From contig NZ_MUBM01000011.1 of NCBI RefSeq assembly GCF_002154505.1, forward strand, positions 1 through 45,833: 45,833 nucleotides of DNA, read 5' to 3'. A model generated the notes under the pieces. It saw nothing but the letters and a program-made list of their open reading frames with translations, ran no database searches and was not told the origin of the DNA. Every line of letters starts with the position of its first letter. The first letter of the stretch is position 1. This document shows positions 15,373 to 23,444 of this stretch, in pieces. Made by a program: the position numbers and the translations under genes. This DNA comes from Streptomyces carpinensis. Its GTDB lineage: Bacteria > Actinomycetota > Actinomycetes > Streptomycetales > Streptomycetaceae.

Positions 15373-15403
15373 AGCGCCCCGCAGCCACGCGCTGCGGGGC
15401 GCT
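15373..15403 (+). terminator. Perfect 12-bp stem terminator
   Basis: The arms AGCGCCCCGCAG (15373-15384) and CTGCGGGGCGCT (15392-15403) enclose a 7-nt loop, 9 bp after the small secreted protein stop. Confidence 0.8.
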
Positions 15404-15441
15404 CCCGCGCGAGTAATCGTCAAGACCTGTGGACTGGGTGA

Positions 15442-15723
15442 TTAGAAGAAGCCGATCGTGTCCTTGAGGAGACGAAGGGTTTTTGCGCGGTATGTGGCGC
15501 TGTCGCGCCAGGTCTTCTCCACCTGCACGCTGGTGATCGTGACGCCTGCCCTCCCGGCCGAGTTCTCCGCGGGCGTCAGGTGGCCGCAGGCGATGAGTAC
15601 GCCGATGCGAAACAGGGCGATGCCCAGTTGGCGAGCGGCCTGGGGCTGGGACAACCAGGCGTCGTCTGGCACCCGGGGAACCCGCAGGAGCTTGGGGTAG
15701 CGGCGCTCGTCTCGCGATGTCAT
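15442..15723 (-). CDS. Putative DNA-binding protein of mobile-element type
   Basis: This 93-residue protein starts MTSRDERRYPKLLRVPRVPD. The central AWLSQPQAARQLGIALFRIG resembles a winged-helix recognition region; the end (TYRAKTLRLLKDTIGFF) is basic and helical. The start overlaps the stop of the deleted IS256 frame (TGATG). The function is not known; the resemblance to excisionase-type HTH proteins is weak. Confidence 0.5.
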   Translation of the reverse strand: MTSRDERRYPKLLRVPRVPDDAWLSQPQAARQLGIALFRIGVLIACGHLTPAENSAGRAGVTITSVQVEKTWRDSATYRAKTLRLLKDTIGFF

Positions 15724-15962
15724 CAGGCGGCCCTCGCTTCGGAGCGTTCGACGAGGTGACCGTTCTCGAAGCGTGCTCCGGCGCGGACGAGGGCGACGAG
15801 CTTGGGGGCCGTGATCGCGCGCCAGCGGGCCTGGGCGGACTCGACGAGCTTGAACACCATCGCCAGAGCCGCGGCGAGCATCCGTCGGGCACCCTCGCGG
15901 ACGAGGTCGTCCATCAGGGATCCGCTCTCGGTGGTTCCGTCGTTGTTGACTACGCTGAGCAC
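15723..15962 (-). pseudogene. IS256-family transposase with a large in-frame internal deletion
   Basis: The 79-residue frame begins like an IS256 transposase (MLSVVNNDGTTESGSLMDDL, VREGARRMLAAAL) and ends like one (AMVFKLVESAQARWRAITAP, KLVALVRAGARFENG). A full transposase has about 400 residues, so about 330 residues including the whole DDE catalytic core are missing while the frame is kept. The join falls at AAAL, a tetrapeptide I expect on both sides in the parent (microhomology). It starts at GTG 15962. Confidence 0.8.
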
Positions 15963-16039
15963 GGGCGTGCCTTCCCAACTCGCGGTGCAACGCGGGTCTA
16001 CTCGGTGACCATCAATCGATCACTCGGGAAGGTACGCCC
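15963..16039. repeat. 14-bp inverted repeat upstream of the deleted transposase
   Basis: GGGCGTGCCTTCCC (15963-15976) and GGGAAGGTACGCCC (16026-16039) are inverted with one mismatch and 49 bp between them. It may be an IS end, a regulator site or a transcript structure. No matching end was found downstream of the transposase relic. Confidence 0.6.
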
Positions 16040-16151
16040 TCCACGTTCCGCGAGGCACCCCTCCCGAGGCCGATCCACAGGTCTTGAGCATTGCTCCTCC
16101 CGCGCGAGCGTAGCCGGGCAAGTCGCAGGGACCGTGTCATCTGTGATCGTC

Positions 16152-16361
16152 TTAAGACGGCTCCGACTCGTCCGGCCAGGTCGCCAAAACGGTGCCGTCC
16201 TGCTCGTCGACGAGGGTCACGTGAGCGTCCGGCAGGGCGCCGTACTCGCCCACCCAGCTGACGAACTTGCCGTCCGCCAGGGTGCGGTCGTCCCACCAGC
16301 CGCGCACGACCCGGCGGCCGGCGGTGGTGGTCAGCGTGTGGCGGTAGCGCCCGGGGTCCAC
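16152..16361 (-). CDS. Small hypothetical protein, paralogue of 5029-5217
   Basis: This 69-residue protein starts at GTG (VDPGRYRHTLTTTAGRRVVR) and has the same tryptophan-rich core (GWWDD, FVSWVGEYGAL) and end (LATWPDESEPS) as the 5029-5217 protein. It lies directly downstream of a broken zinc-ribbon gene, as in the other copy. The function is unknown. Confidence 0.6.
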   Translation of the reverse strand: MDPGRYRHTLTTTAGRRVVRGWWDDRTLADGKFVSWVGEYGALPDAHVTLVDEQDGTVLATWPDESEPS

Positions 16362-16371
16362 GGTTCCCACG

Positions 16372-16646
16372 CTACGGCCGCTCGAGCTTGAATCCGGCGA
16401 CCATGCAGTCGCGGCAGGAGTCGTGCCATCGCAGGCCCAGGCGGGGCACGTCGACGATCCGGGTGGCGACCGCCGGCTCCCCGCACGAGGAGCAGCGCGC
16501 CCGGGTCGGGGATTGCGGGTAGATGCGGGCCCGGTAGCCGGTCGGCCGTAGTGGGCCGGGGCGAGATGGGTGGGGTCAATGACGCCTGCCTCGGGCCAGG
16601 GCCCAGGTAGGCCAGGAACGCCCGCTCGGGCAGGCCCGAGCTTCAT
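16372..16646 (-). pseudogene. Zinc-ribbon gene copy 3, frameshifted near the N-terminus
   Basis: The C-terminal two thirds is intact in one frame (TGYRARIYPQSPTRARCSSC, then RWHDSCRDCMVAGFKLERP and stop at 16372). The N-terminus (MKLGPARAGVPGLPGPWPEA, GVIDPTHLAPAHYG) is in another frame. A shift near 16545 separates them. Both cysteine pairs are kept. Confidence 0.65.
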
Positions 16647-16737
16647 CAGCCCGGATCGCTACACGGAGCGGCACCACTACAGGTGGGACAGAATGGGCCA
16701 TTATGTGCAAGAGTGATCGAATTGAACGGAGTGGGCG

Positions 16738-17325
16738 ATGGGGCGTCCCTGGCTGCGCGTGCTGGCACAGGTGGTGCCCATTCCGCTCGGGTTACTGCTC
16801 AGCGGTGCGCTGGTCTGGAGTGCCACAAACGCCGACTGGAGTGGGACCACCAGCAACAGCGGCAACACGTGGGAGTCTGGCTCGCTGGGGCTGGCCAACG
16901 ACAGCAAGGTGCCCATGTTCCGCATCGACAACATGCGACCCGGCGACACAGGCTCCAACTGCATCAGGATCGAGTCGAACGCTGACTTCCCCACCGCGCT
17001 CAAGCTGTACAGCAACTCACCGAACTGGCCCAGCAACTTCCAATCCTTCATCAACCTCAAAATTGAGGTAGGCAGCGGCGGCACCTTCGGCGACTGCAAC
17101 GGCTTCACTCCGCACAAGACGGCGTTCGACGGCACCCTGGACCAGTTCGTCGCCCTGTACACCGACTTCCGCACCGGCCTGGGTCCCTGGACCCTGCCCG
17201 GCAAGCCACCCAACTCGCTGAGCTTCCGTTTTGCGTGGAAGTTCAGCCGGAGCGCACCCAACAGCGCGCAAAGCGTGGCCACTAACGAGGTGACGTTCAC
17301 CTGGGAAGCGCGGGAACACAAGTGA
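16738..17325 (+). CDS. TasA/camelysin-like secreted protein with SipW-type signal
   Basis: This 195-residue protein has an N-terminal signal segment (about 8-32, PIPLGLLLSGALVWSATNA) of the kind cut by SipW-type peptidases, followed by a serine-, asparagine- and glycine-rich beta-sandwich. The block WESGSLGLAND ... FRIDNMRPGDTGSNCIRIES corresponds in order to the strand pattern of TasA/CalY (SGTLDLS ... NLKPGD), including the conserved (N/M)xPGD turn. TasA forms biofilm fibres in Bacillus; a similar role here is inference. The gene overlaps the signal peptidase gene by 4 bp (GTGA), so product and processing enzyme are made together. Confidence 0.7.
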   Translation: MGRPWLRVLAQVVPIPLGLLLSGALVWSATNADWSGTTSNSGNTWESGSLGLANDSKVPMFRIDNMRPGDTGSNCIRIESNADFPTALKLYSNSPNWPSNFQSFINLKIEVGSGGTFGDCNGFTPHKTAFDGTLDQFVALYTDFRTGLGPWTLPGKPPNSLSFRFAWKFSRSAPNSAQSVATNEVTFTWEAREHK

Positions 17326-17888
17326 CTCTCCCAAGTGACCCAGCCGCCAGCGCGCCCTGCCAACCCGTGGTCAAGGGCACCCCGCACCCGATCCGCGTGG
17401 TCACCTCGGTCACCTCACGTACCCTGCTCGGTTCGCTGGTTGGGCTGCTGTTGTGGGCGCAATTGCCCGTGGTGGCGCTGGGCTGGACAGCGGGCGTGGT
17501 GCAGTCCGGCTCCATGCGTCCCGCCCTCATGCCGGGCGACGTCGTCCTCTACCAGCCACCACCGCGCAACCGCACACCGGCGGTGGGTCAAATCGTGCTG
17601 GCCCAGGACCCCACCCGACCTGGCCAGCTGCTCACCCATCGGGTCTACCAGGTACTTCCCAACAACGACCTGATCACCAAAGGTGACGCCAACTCCACAC
17701 CGGACTCCACCCCGATCCGGCCCACGGCGCTCCAAGGCGTAGCACGGTTGCGCGTCCCCTGGATCGGGTTGGCAGTCCAGCTCTGGCGCGCCGAGCAGCC
17801 CGTGCCCGAGGCGATCCTGCTGCTCGCACTTGCCATTCTGCTTGCGCTTGCCACTCTGCCGGTGCACAGCCGCAATCGACACAATTAG
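17322..17888 (+). CDS. SipW-type (Ser-His) signal peptidase I
   Basis: This is a 188-residue membrane peptidase starting at GTG 17322. There is an N-terminal membrane segment (about 32-57), the catalytic serine in VVQSGSMRPALMPGDVVLYQ near residue 64, a LLTHRVYQV block where ER/SipW-type peptidases use His in place of the bacterial general-base Lys, and LITKGDANSTPD as box D/E. A second hydrophobic segment is at the C-terminus (AILLLALAILLALATLPV). It should cut the signal of the TasA-like protein encoded immediately upstream. The gene order (substrate then peptidase, overlapping) is complete and undamaged. Confidence 0.85.
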   Translation: MTLPSDPAASAPCQPVVKGTPHPIRVVTSVTSRTLLGSLVGLLLWAQLPVVALGWTAGVVQSGSMRPALMPGDVVLYQPPPRNRTPAVGQIVLAQDPTRPGQLLTHRVYQVLPNNDLITKGDANSTPDSTPIRPTALQGVARLRVPWIGLAVQLWRAEQPVPEAILLLALAILLALATLPVHSRNRHN

Positions 17889-17951
17889 CCACGGCCAGGC
17901 CCCCGATCCCTGCCCTTGAGGGCGCGTGCTGCGCAGTAACGCGCGGGACGC

Positions 17952-18131
17952 TCACCAGTCCCGGGTGGCGATCAGTTCCTCTACATCCGCGTCCGTGAAC
18001 CCGTATGCCGACGCGACAAACCAGAAGTCCTCAGCGATCACCTCGCGCGCAACCGTCTCGATCTCACTCCCGGTTGCCTCGAACTCCGCCTCCAGACGGT
18101 TGATCCTCAGTTGCGGCCTGGGCAAGCACAT
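17952..18131 (-). CDS. Small acidic hypothetical protein
   Basis: The ORF has 59 codons and ends INRLEAEFEATGSEIETVAR, EVIAEDFWFVASAYGFTDAD, VEELIATRDW. It is acidic and helical with aromatic residues. The ATG at 18131 is the nearest start, but the first residues look non-native, so it may be the C-terminal part of a longer lost gene. It lies between the SipW pair and the NHEJ companion gene. Confidence 0.45.
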   Translation of the reverse strand: MCLPRPQLRINRLEAEFEATGSEIETVAREVIAEDFWFVASAYGFTDADVEELIATRDW

Positions 18132-18184
18132 ACAGGGGCTCCCGCCGGGTGCGCGGCACCGGCCCGTGCCCGGAGGCTGGGGGC

Positions 18185-18397
18185 ATGGCCGCTGCGCGCG
18201 TCGTCGTGTACCCGCCGTCCGAGACAGGCGGCCGGCAGGTGCGCGTCGACGGGCAGATCCTGGGCACGGCGTACTCGCTGCCCGACCTGGCGGCGTTCCT
18301 CGCTCGGGCAGGGATCGACGACACAGACGCGGTGTACGTCGGGGCTCCACAACGGGTCGAGTGGCGGGGCGGCGGCTCGGACGTGTGGGAGCACTGA
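18185..18397 (+). CDS. Small conserved protein, NHEJ neighbour, copy 2
   Basis: This 70-residue protein (MAAARVVVYPPSETGGRQVR ... GGGSDVWEH) is a paralogue of 3596-3805. It converges on the DNA ligase relic with a 3-bp gap. The conserved RVDGQILGTAYSLPDLAAFL and the closing EWRGGG block suggest a compact alpha/beta fold. The function is unknown; the repeated NHEJ neighbourhood is the best clue. Confidence 0.7.
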   Translation: MAAARVVVYPPSETGGRQVRVDGQILGTAYSLPDLAAFLARAGIDDTDAVYVGAPQRVEWRGGGSDVWEH

Positions 18398-18400
18398 CGC

Positions 18401-19330
18401 TCACTCCTCGAAGAGGGGGAGCTGGTCCACGGGCAGGTCGTCGCGGAGGCGGAGGTAGCGGACGGGGTGCCGGTAGACGCCGGCGTCCAGTGCGGTGTCG
18501 GCGAGGACTTCCGCGACCAGCTCGGGCCGGACGGGCGTATAGGTGAGGTCTTCGTGGTGCCCCAGCGAGCGGGGAAGCGGCGCCCGATCCATGGGTGGTC
18601 CGGGTTGGCGGGGTGGATGCGGCGGGCCAGCTCCTGTCGCGCGGGGCCGCGCAGGAGGGTGGTGCGGGCGACCATGTGCAGCCGTTGCTCGGTGTCGTAG
18701 CGGGCGAGGAGCAGCGTGGTGGGCGAGCTGGCCGGGCCGGTGATTCCGGCGACGGTCGCTTCGGTGGTGGTGCGGGCACGTACCTTGATCCAATCGCGTT
18801 TGCCTGGCCGGTAGGGCTGGGCGAGCCCTTTGACGACCACGCCCTCGATCCCTGCTGCGCCCCACTCCGGGGCCATCCACTCCTCGGCCGCGGCCCGGTC
18901 GGTGGTGGCCGGACACGGCGTGAACGGCGCGGCCAAGATGCCGCCGGCGAAGAGCTGCTCCAGGAGTCCGCGCCGCTCCCTGTACGGCTGGCCCAGGAGC
19001 TGCGTGCCCGCGGCCTCGAGGACGTCGAAGGTGACGAGGAAGGCGGGCCGGGTGGTGGCGACCGCGCGGGCGATTCGGCCGCGGCGGCGGGCGCGGGCCT
19101 GCAGCTCGGCGAAGTCGAGGCGGCCGTGGTGGGGCACGACGAGTTCGCCGTCCAACACGAGGTTCTGGCCGAGGGCGTCGGCGGCCTGGGCGATGTCGGG
19201 AAAGGCGCCGGTGAGGTCGGCGCCGTTGCGGGACTGGATGCACACCCGGCCAGGGCGGGCGAAGACGACGGCCCGGTTTCCGTCCGCCTTCTGCTCGTAG
19301 GCGAGCCCGCCGGGCAACTCCTGCTCGCCT
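18401..19330 (-). pseudogene. ATP-dependent DNA ligase (LigD/Lig-C type), frameshifted
   Basis: Motif I with the adenylated lysine is present (LAYEQKADGNRAVVF), as are motif III-like LDGELVVPHHG, motif IV GIEGVVVKG and motif V DWIKVRAR, followed by an OB-like region (TLLLARYDTEQRLHMVARTT). A missing base in the GGGG near 18562 shifts the frame; the expected end (HHEDLTYTPVRPELVAEVLA ... DQLPLFEE) continues in the next frame to 18401. The N-terminus before the ELPGG preceding motif I is replaced by unrelated Ser/Thr-rich sequence. It would seal breaks in NHEJ with Ku, but the locus is broken. Confidence 0.8.
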
Positions 19331-19673
19331 TCTTGGCCGCAGCGCCGACTGGCTTGTTGTCCTTCGTCGGCGTGCTGTCTGCGGATGCGGTCGACGAGCT
19401 GCTCGTGTCTGTGGACTTGGTGCTGTCGGTCGGCGCGCACGCGACGGCCATGCTGGCAGCGGCGCAGAGCGGGACAGAGCTGATGATGCGGGTACGCACG
19501 ATCGGGGGGATGCCGGCCTGGTCGGCAGCGGTGACGGCACCGGCTTCTGATGCTGTAGGAGCGGCCCACGACCGGGAGGTCCGCGCCGCCGCCGAACGGC
19601 GCTCAAAAATTGGCGAGTACACGCCCATTGTCCTGGGCGCGGCGAAGAGGTTACATGGTTCGTGCACGCGGAC

Positions 19674-19685
19674 GAAAGCGCTTTC
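19674..19685. promoter_or_regulatory. Perfect LacI-family operator palindrome
   Basis: GAAAGCGCTTTC lies 54 bp before the LamG gene start. It is identical to the palindrome in the promoter region of the LacI gene at 34656-34667 and is the classic central-CG LacI-family operator type. Confidence 0.8.
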
Positions 19686-19738
19686 TATGAGTCGGGACAA
19701 CCCGGCCTAATGCCCCTTCACCGCCGCTGGGAGGCTGT

Positions 19739-20701
19739 ATGTCACCGCCCCGCACCAGACGCTACTCACTCGCCGTCGCCGCGCTCGCCGCAACCGCCTC
19801 GCTTGCCGCCGCCACGTTTCCGGCCCAGGCGGCCCGCCCCTCAACCGCCCCCACTTCGCTGCGAGCCCAGGCTGTGGCGGCGTACGACTTCGGACACCCG
19901 GACCCCGCCGACCCCGGTCGCGAGCAGGACATCGGACGCTCCGGCACCACGCTCAGCCTGATCAACGGCGGCTCCGCGATGCGCGTGGCCGACGAAGCGT
20001 ACCCGGGTGCTTCGCCCGCCCTGCAGGTGCGCCAGCAGAACCCGGCCACCGCGGGCAACGACGACTGGAAGGCCGGGGCCTGGGACGCCGAGGGCATGTC
20101 GTCCCTCCGGGCCTTCCGCAGTGCCCGCGGTGCCACCGTCATGGGCTGGTTCAAGATGACGGGCGACAATCCCGCCCTCAACTCCAACACGCCCAACCCG
20201 AGCGACCGTTACAACGCGATCGGACTGGCCGGCGTACTGTCCGGAACCTCCGACGGTCACGCGGTGCGTGCGCTGCTCGAACTCATCCAAGTAAACGGCG
20301 AGTTGAAGCTGGTCGCGCTGGGGAGACGCCTGGACAGCGGCGCCTCCCAGACTTTCGCCGCCGAGGCCCCGTGGGAAGAACTGCTGCCCCGCGGTGAATG
20401 GGTCCATCTGGCCGCGACATTCGACTTCCGCGACGGCACCCTCGCGCTCTACCGCGACGGCAAGCCCCTGGACGGCTTCTACGTCACGCCGGGCGACCCC
20501 TGGGAACTCGCCACCACGCCGGCGCCCCACCGCGCCTCGCCCACCGATCCCCGCGGCATCAAGATCGGCGGCAGCTTCCCCCAGAACACCCGGGAGAACA
20601 ACGCCTGCGACTGCCGCGTGGACGACCTCCTGTTCCTGGACCGCCCGGTGCCGGCCGGAGCGGTGGCGGCGGAGTACCAGCGCATGACGCAGAGCCCCTG
20701 A
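19739..20701 (+). CDS. Secreted LamG / concanavalin A-like domain protein
   Basis: This 320-residue protein starts at ATG 19739 with GGGAGG 4 nt upstream. A Sec signal peptide (about 1-31, SLAVAALAATASLAAATFPA QA) leads into one ConA-like/LamG jelly roll (about 45-318). Typical strands are visible: ATVMGWFKMTG, GEWVHLAATFDFRDGTLALY, RDGKPLDGF and CDCRVDDLLFLDRPV. It probably binds a polysaccharide outside the cell. It is the first gene after the LacI operator at 19674 and is 57 bp ahead of the PQQ dehydrogenase gene, so the two form an operon. Confidence 0.85.
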   Translation: MSPPRTRRYSLAVAALAATASLAAATFPAQAARPSTAPTSLRAQAVAAYDFGHPDPADPGREQDIGRSGTTLSLINGGSAMRVADEAYPGASPALQVRQQNPATAGNDDWKAGAWDAEGMSSLRAFRSARGATVMGWFKMTGDNPALNSNTPNPSDRYNAIGLAGVLSGTSDGHAVRALLELIQVNGELKLVALGRRLDSGASQTFAAEAPWEELLPRGEWVHLAATFDFRDGTLALYRDGKPLDGFYVTPGDPWELATTPAPHRASPTDPRGIKIGGSFPQNTRENNACDCRVDDLLFLDRPVPAGAVAAEYQRMTQSP

Positions 20702-20758
20702 CCGTTCCGGTCCTGGATCTTTTTCCCTACTTGTCGCGGCCACCACGAAGGGACCCGC

Positions 20759-22876
20759 ATGGCGTCACGACATACACATCGAAGGAACTGGGCGGCCGTG
20801 GCCGTCAGTGCAGCCCTCGCCCTGGGCGGTCTCGCCGCCCCTTCCCACGCAGACGAGCCCGCCGCGGCGACAGCCGCCCTGACCGACCCCATTCCACAGA
20901 AGCCCGTCCAGTCCACGACGGGCCTCGTCCTGGAGGAGTTCGCGCAATTCCCCAAGTCGGAACCCGTTCCAGCACCAACGGATCCGCGCCTGATGCGCCA
21001 CGCCCGGATCAACACCATCAATGAACTCCCCGACGGCTCCGGCCGGATGGCGACTCCCGACCTCAACGGCACCCTGTACCTCACCGACCCCGGCACCGCG
21101 ACCAGCGCTTCCGGCGGCACCCCGCACCCCTACCTGGACGTCAAGGCCGCATTCCCGCACTTCTTCTCGGGCCGCGGCCTCGGCCAGGGCTTCGGGTACG
21201 CCGCGTTCCACCCGGAGTTCGGCACGAACGGGCGCTTCTACACCATCCACACCGAGCTCGCGTCGCAGGCCACCGAGACCCCCGACTTCCGGCAGGCCGG
21301 CACGCCCGCCTATCACGGCGTTATTACCGAGTGGACCGCCGACGATCCCTCCGCGGCCGTCTTCCACGGCACCCATCGCGAGGTGCTGCGTATCGCTTTC
21401 ACCGGCCAGGTCCACGGCATTCAGCAGATCGACTTCAACCCGACGGCTAAGCCCCACGACGAGGACTACGGCCTCCTCTACCTGGCGGTGGGCGACGGAG
21501 GGCAGGGCGTCGGCAACAGCGAGCCGCAGAACCTGGCGCTCCCGCACGGCAAACTTCTGCGGATCGATCCCACGGGCCGCGACAGCGCGAACGGCCGGTA
21601 CGGCATCCCCGCGTCCAACCCGTTCGTCGGTGAGCCCGGTGCCCTTGGGGAGATCTACGCCATAGGCATGCGGGACCCGCACCGCTTCAGCTGGGACGCG
21701 GGCGGCAGCCACCGTATGTATCTCGGCCACATAGGCGAGCACGCCATCGAGTCGGTGTACGAGGTCAAGGCCGGGGACAACTTCGGCTGGAGCGAGCGCG
21801 AGGGCCCCTTCGCATTCGACAAGAAGGCCACCGACCCGTGCGCCCGCATCCTCCCCCTCCCCGCCGACGACGCCCAGTACGGCTACACCTACCCGGTCGC
21901 CGCCTACGACCACGACCCGGGACCCGACTGGAACTGCCGCTCCGACGTGGGCCGCGCCATCGCCGGAGGCTCCGTCTACCGCGGCAAGGACGCGCCGGCA
22001 TTGCGCGGAAAGTACATCTTCGGCGACCTCGTGGACGGCCGGATCCTGGCCGCGGACACCCGCGACATGCGCCGAGGCGCCGACCTCGCGCCGCTCGAGC
22101 AGCTGATGCTGTTCGACAAGTCGACCGGGAAGACGGTCACCATGCGCGACCTCGCCGGTGACCAACGTGTCGACCTGCGCTTCGGCTCCGACCGCGGCGG
22201 CGGCTTGTACATCGTCTCGAAGGCCAACGGCAAGGTCTGGAAGGTGACCGGGACCCGCACCTTCGCCGACTGCGAGATCGGCAACACGCCCACCACCCAC
22301 ACCACCGGCCCCGACAACTGGGCGCCGGTCACCCCGGCCAAGTGGGCGTACACCGAACGCGAGACGATCATGACCGAGCCGGGCGTCGCCCACCCGGGAC
22401 CGCGGCGCCCCTTCGAGTACGCCGTCCTGACCGCGGGCCCGCGCTACTCCTCCGTCACCGTCGAGGCTGAGGTTCGGATCGACACCCCCGTCGAGATCAC
22501 CAACCGTGACGTCATTCTCATCTGGGACTACCAGTCGGACACCCGATACCAGTACGCGCACCTGTCGAGCGACAACACCATCTACCCGCACAACGGTATG
22601 TTCACGGTCAACGACGCCGACCGACTGCGCATCGACGACCAGTGGAACGGAACCTTCGGCGCACCTCCGGCGATCAAGGACGCCGGGTGGCACAAGGTGC
22701 GCCTCACCCACTGCGCCGACACCGGTGAGACCGCCGTCTACCTGGACGGCAGCCCCAACCCCCTGATCACGGCCACCGACCCGGTCTTCGCCTCGGGCCG
22801 GGTGGGCTTCGGATCCTTCGACAACGCGGGCCGCGTCCGTCACCTGAAGGTGACGGGCACTCCGGCCGGCGACTGA
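20759..22876 (+). CDS. Secreted PQQ-dependent sugar dehydrogenase with DUF1080-like tail
   Basis: This is a 705-residue protein. A signal peptide (about 1-32) is followed by a beta-propeller of the soluble glucose dehydrogenase/Yli-type family (about 55-500): FGYAAFHPEFGTNGRFYTIH, LLYLAVGDGG, NLALPHGKLLRIDPTG, EIYAIGMRDPHRFSWD and DNFGWSEREGPF. About residues 530-705 form a second jelly-roll (FEYAVLTAGPRYSSVTVEAE, DVILIWDYQSDTRYQYAHLS, GWHKVRLTHC, GRVGFGSFDNAGRVRHLKVT) like DUF1080 (3-keto-disaccharide hydrolase) or LamG. It would oxidise a sugar or glycoside outside the cell; the cofactor and regiochemistry are not visible. A strong terminator follows. Confidence 0.85.
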   Translation: MASRHTHRRNWAAVAVSAALALGGLAAPSHADEPAAATAALTDPIPQKPVQSTTGLVLEEFAQFPKSEPVPAPTDPRLMRHARINTINELPDGSGRMATPDLNGTLYLTDPGTATSASGGTPHPYLDVKAAFPHFFSGRGLGQGFGYAAFHPEFGTNGRFYTIHTELASQATETPDFRQAGTPAYHGVITEWTADDPSAAVFHGTHREVLRIAFTGQVHGIQQIDFNPTAKPHDEDYGLLYLAVGDGGQGVGNSEPQNLALPHGKLLRIDPTGRDSANGRYGIPASNPFVGEPGALGEIYAIGMRDPHRFSWDAGGSHRMYLGHIGEHAIESVYEVKAGDNFGWSEREGPFAFDKKATDPCARILPLPADDAQYGYTYPVAAYDHDPGPDWNCRSDVGRAIAGGSVYRGKDAPALRGKYIFGDLVDGRILAADTRDMRRGADLAPLEQLMLFDKSTGKTVTMRDLAGDQRVDLRFGSDRGGGLYIVSKANGKVWKVTGTRTFADCEIGNTPTTHTTGPDNWAPVTPAKWAYTERETIMTEPGVAHPGPRRPFEYAVLTAGPRYSSVTVEAEVRIDTPVEITNRDVILIWDYQSDTRYQYAHLSSDNTIYPHNGMFTVNDADRLRIDDQWNGTFGAPPAIKDAGWHKVRLTHCADTGETAVYLDGSPNPLITATDPVFASGRVGFGSFDNAGRVRHLKVTGTPAGD

Positions 22877-22884
22877 CCTCGCGG

Positions 22885-22910
22885 GGGCGGGCCGAGACCT
22901 TGGCCCGCCC
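22885..22910 (+). terminator. Terminator of the LamG-PQQ dehydrogenase operon
   Basis: The arms GGGCGGGCC (22885-22893) and GGCCCGCCC (22902-22910) enclose an 8-nt loop, starting 9 bp after the stop codon. Confidence 0.8.
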
Positions 22911-22979
22911 TCCCGCCGCAGAGCCTGCCGAGTCCGAGCCGAGGATGCGTACGATCTGCTGGCGAACCACTCTGGATGT

Positions 22980-23350
22980 ATGAAGGCCATGTGGTCGGGG
23001 ATGATCCAGTTCGGGCTTGTCACTGTGCCGATCAGGCTGTACGCGGCCGCCGCGGAGATCTCGTGCGCCTCCACGAGATCCATGTCGCCGATGGCAGCCG
23101 CATCGAGCATCGCCGCTTCTGCACGGCCGAGAACCGAGAGGTCCCCCACGAAAAGGGCGGCAGGGGATCTGCCCTGGCAGACGGGCGCGTGGTGCCGCTT
23201 ACGGAGGACGACCTCGCACACCTGCCCTTGCCCACGAAGCGGACCATCGACGTGTTTGGCTTCGTGCCCTTCGAGGACATCGACCCTGCCTCAGTCGTGG
23301 GGGAATCATTTCTTCCTGATGAGGCGGGCCGCTGTCCGGATGCCGGGCTT
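22980..23350 (+). pseudogene. N-terminal relic of a Ku protein, frameshifted
   Basis: It begins MKAMWSGMIQFGLVTVPIRL, YAAAAE, the unmistakable start of bacterial Ku (W.G.I.FGLV.VPV.LY.A). It shifts near 23062 into the frame LVRLHEIHVADGSRIEHRRF, CTAENREVP, then VVPLTEDDLAHLPLPTKRTI, DVFGFVPFEDIDPASVV. After about residue 120 the similarity stops. The C-terminal part of a Ku protein is at 3208-3474. It cannot make a functional protein. Confidence 0.8.
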
Positions 23351-23444
23351 GCAGGCGCCCGTAGCCAATGGCGTTCCCGCAGAGGGCCATTGACTGCGTC
23401 CTGTTGAACGTCCCTCGGCCGGGGCGCTGCCCGCTATCGACAAG

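Noticed and set aside
22972..22983. GGATGTATG resembling the GntR motif
   Set aside because: Only the ATGTAT core matches and it lies at the start of the Ku relic; flanking positions disagree.
20765..23221. 818-codon open frame on the minus strand opposite the PQQ dehydrogenase gene
   Set aside because: It is the antisense shadow of a high-GC gene; it has no family motifs and a Val/Gly/Ala/Arg-rich composition.
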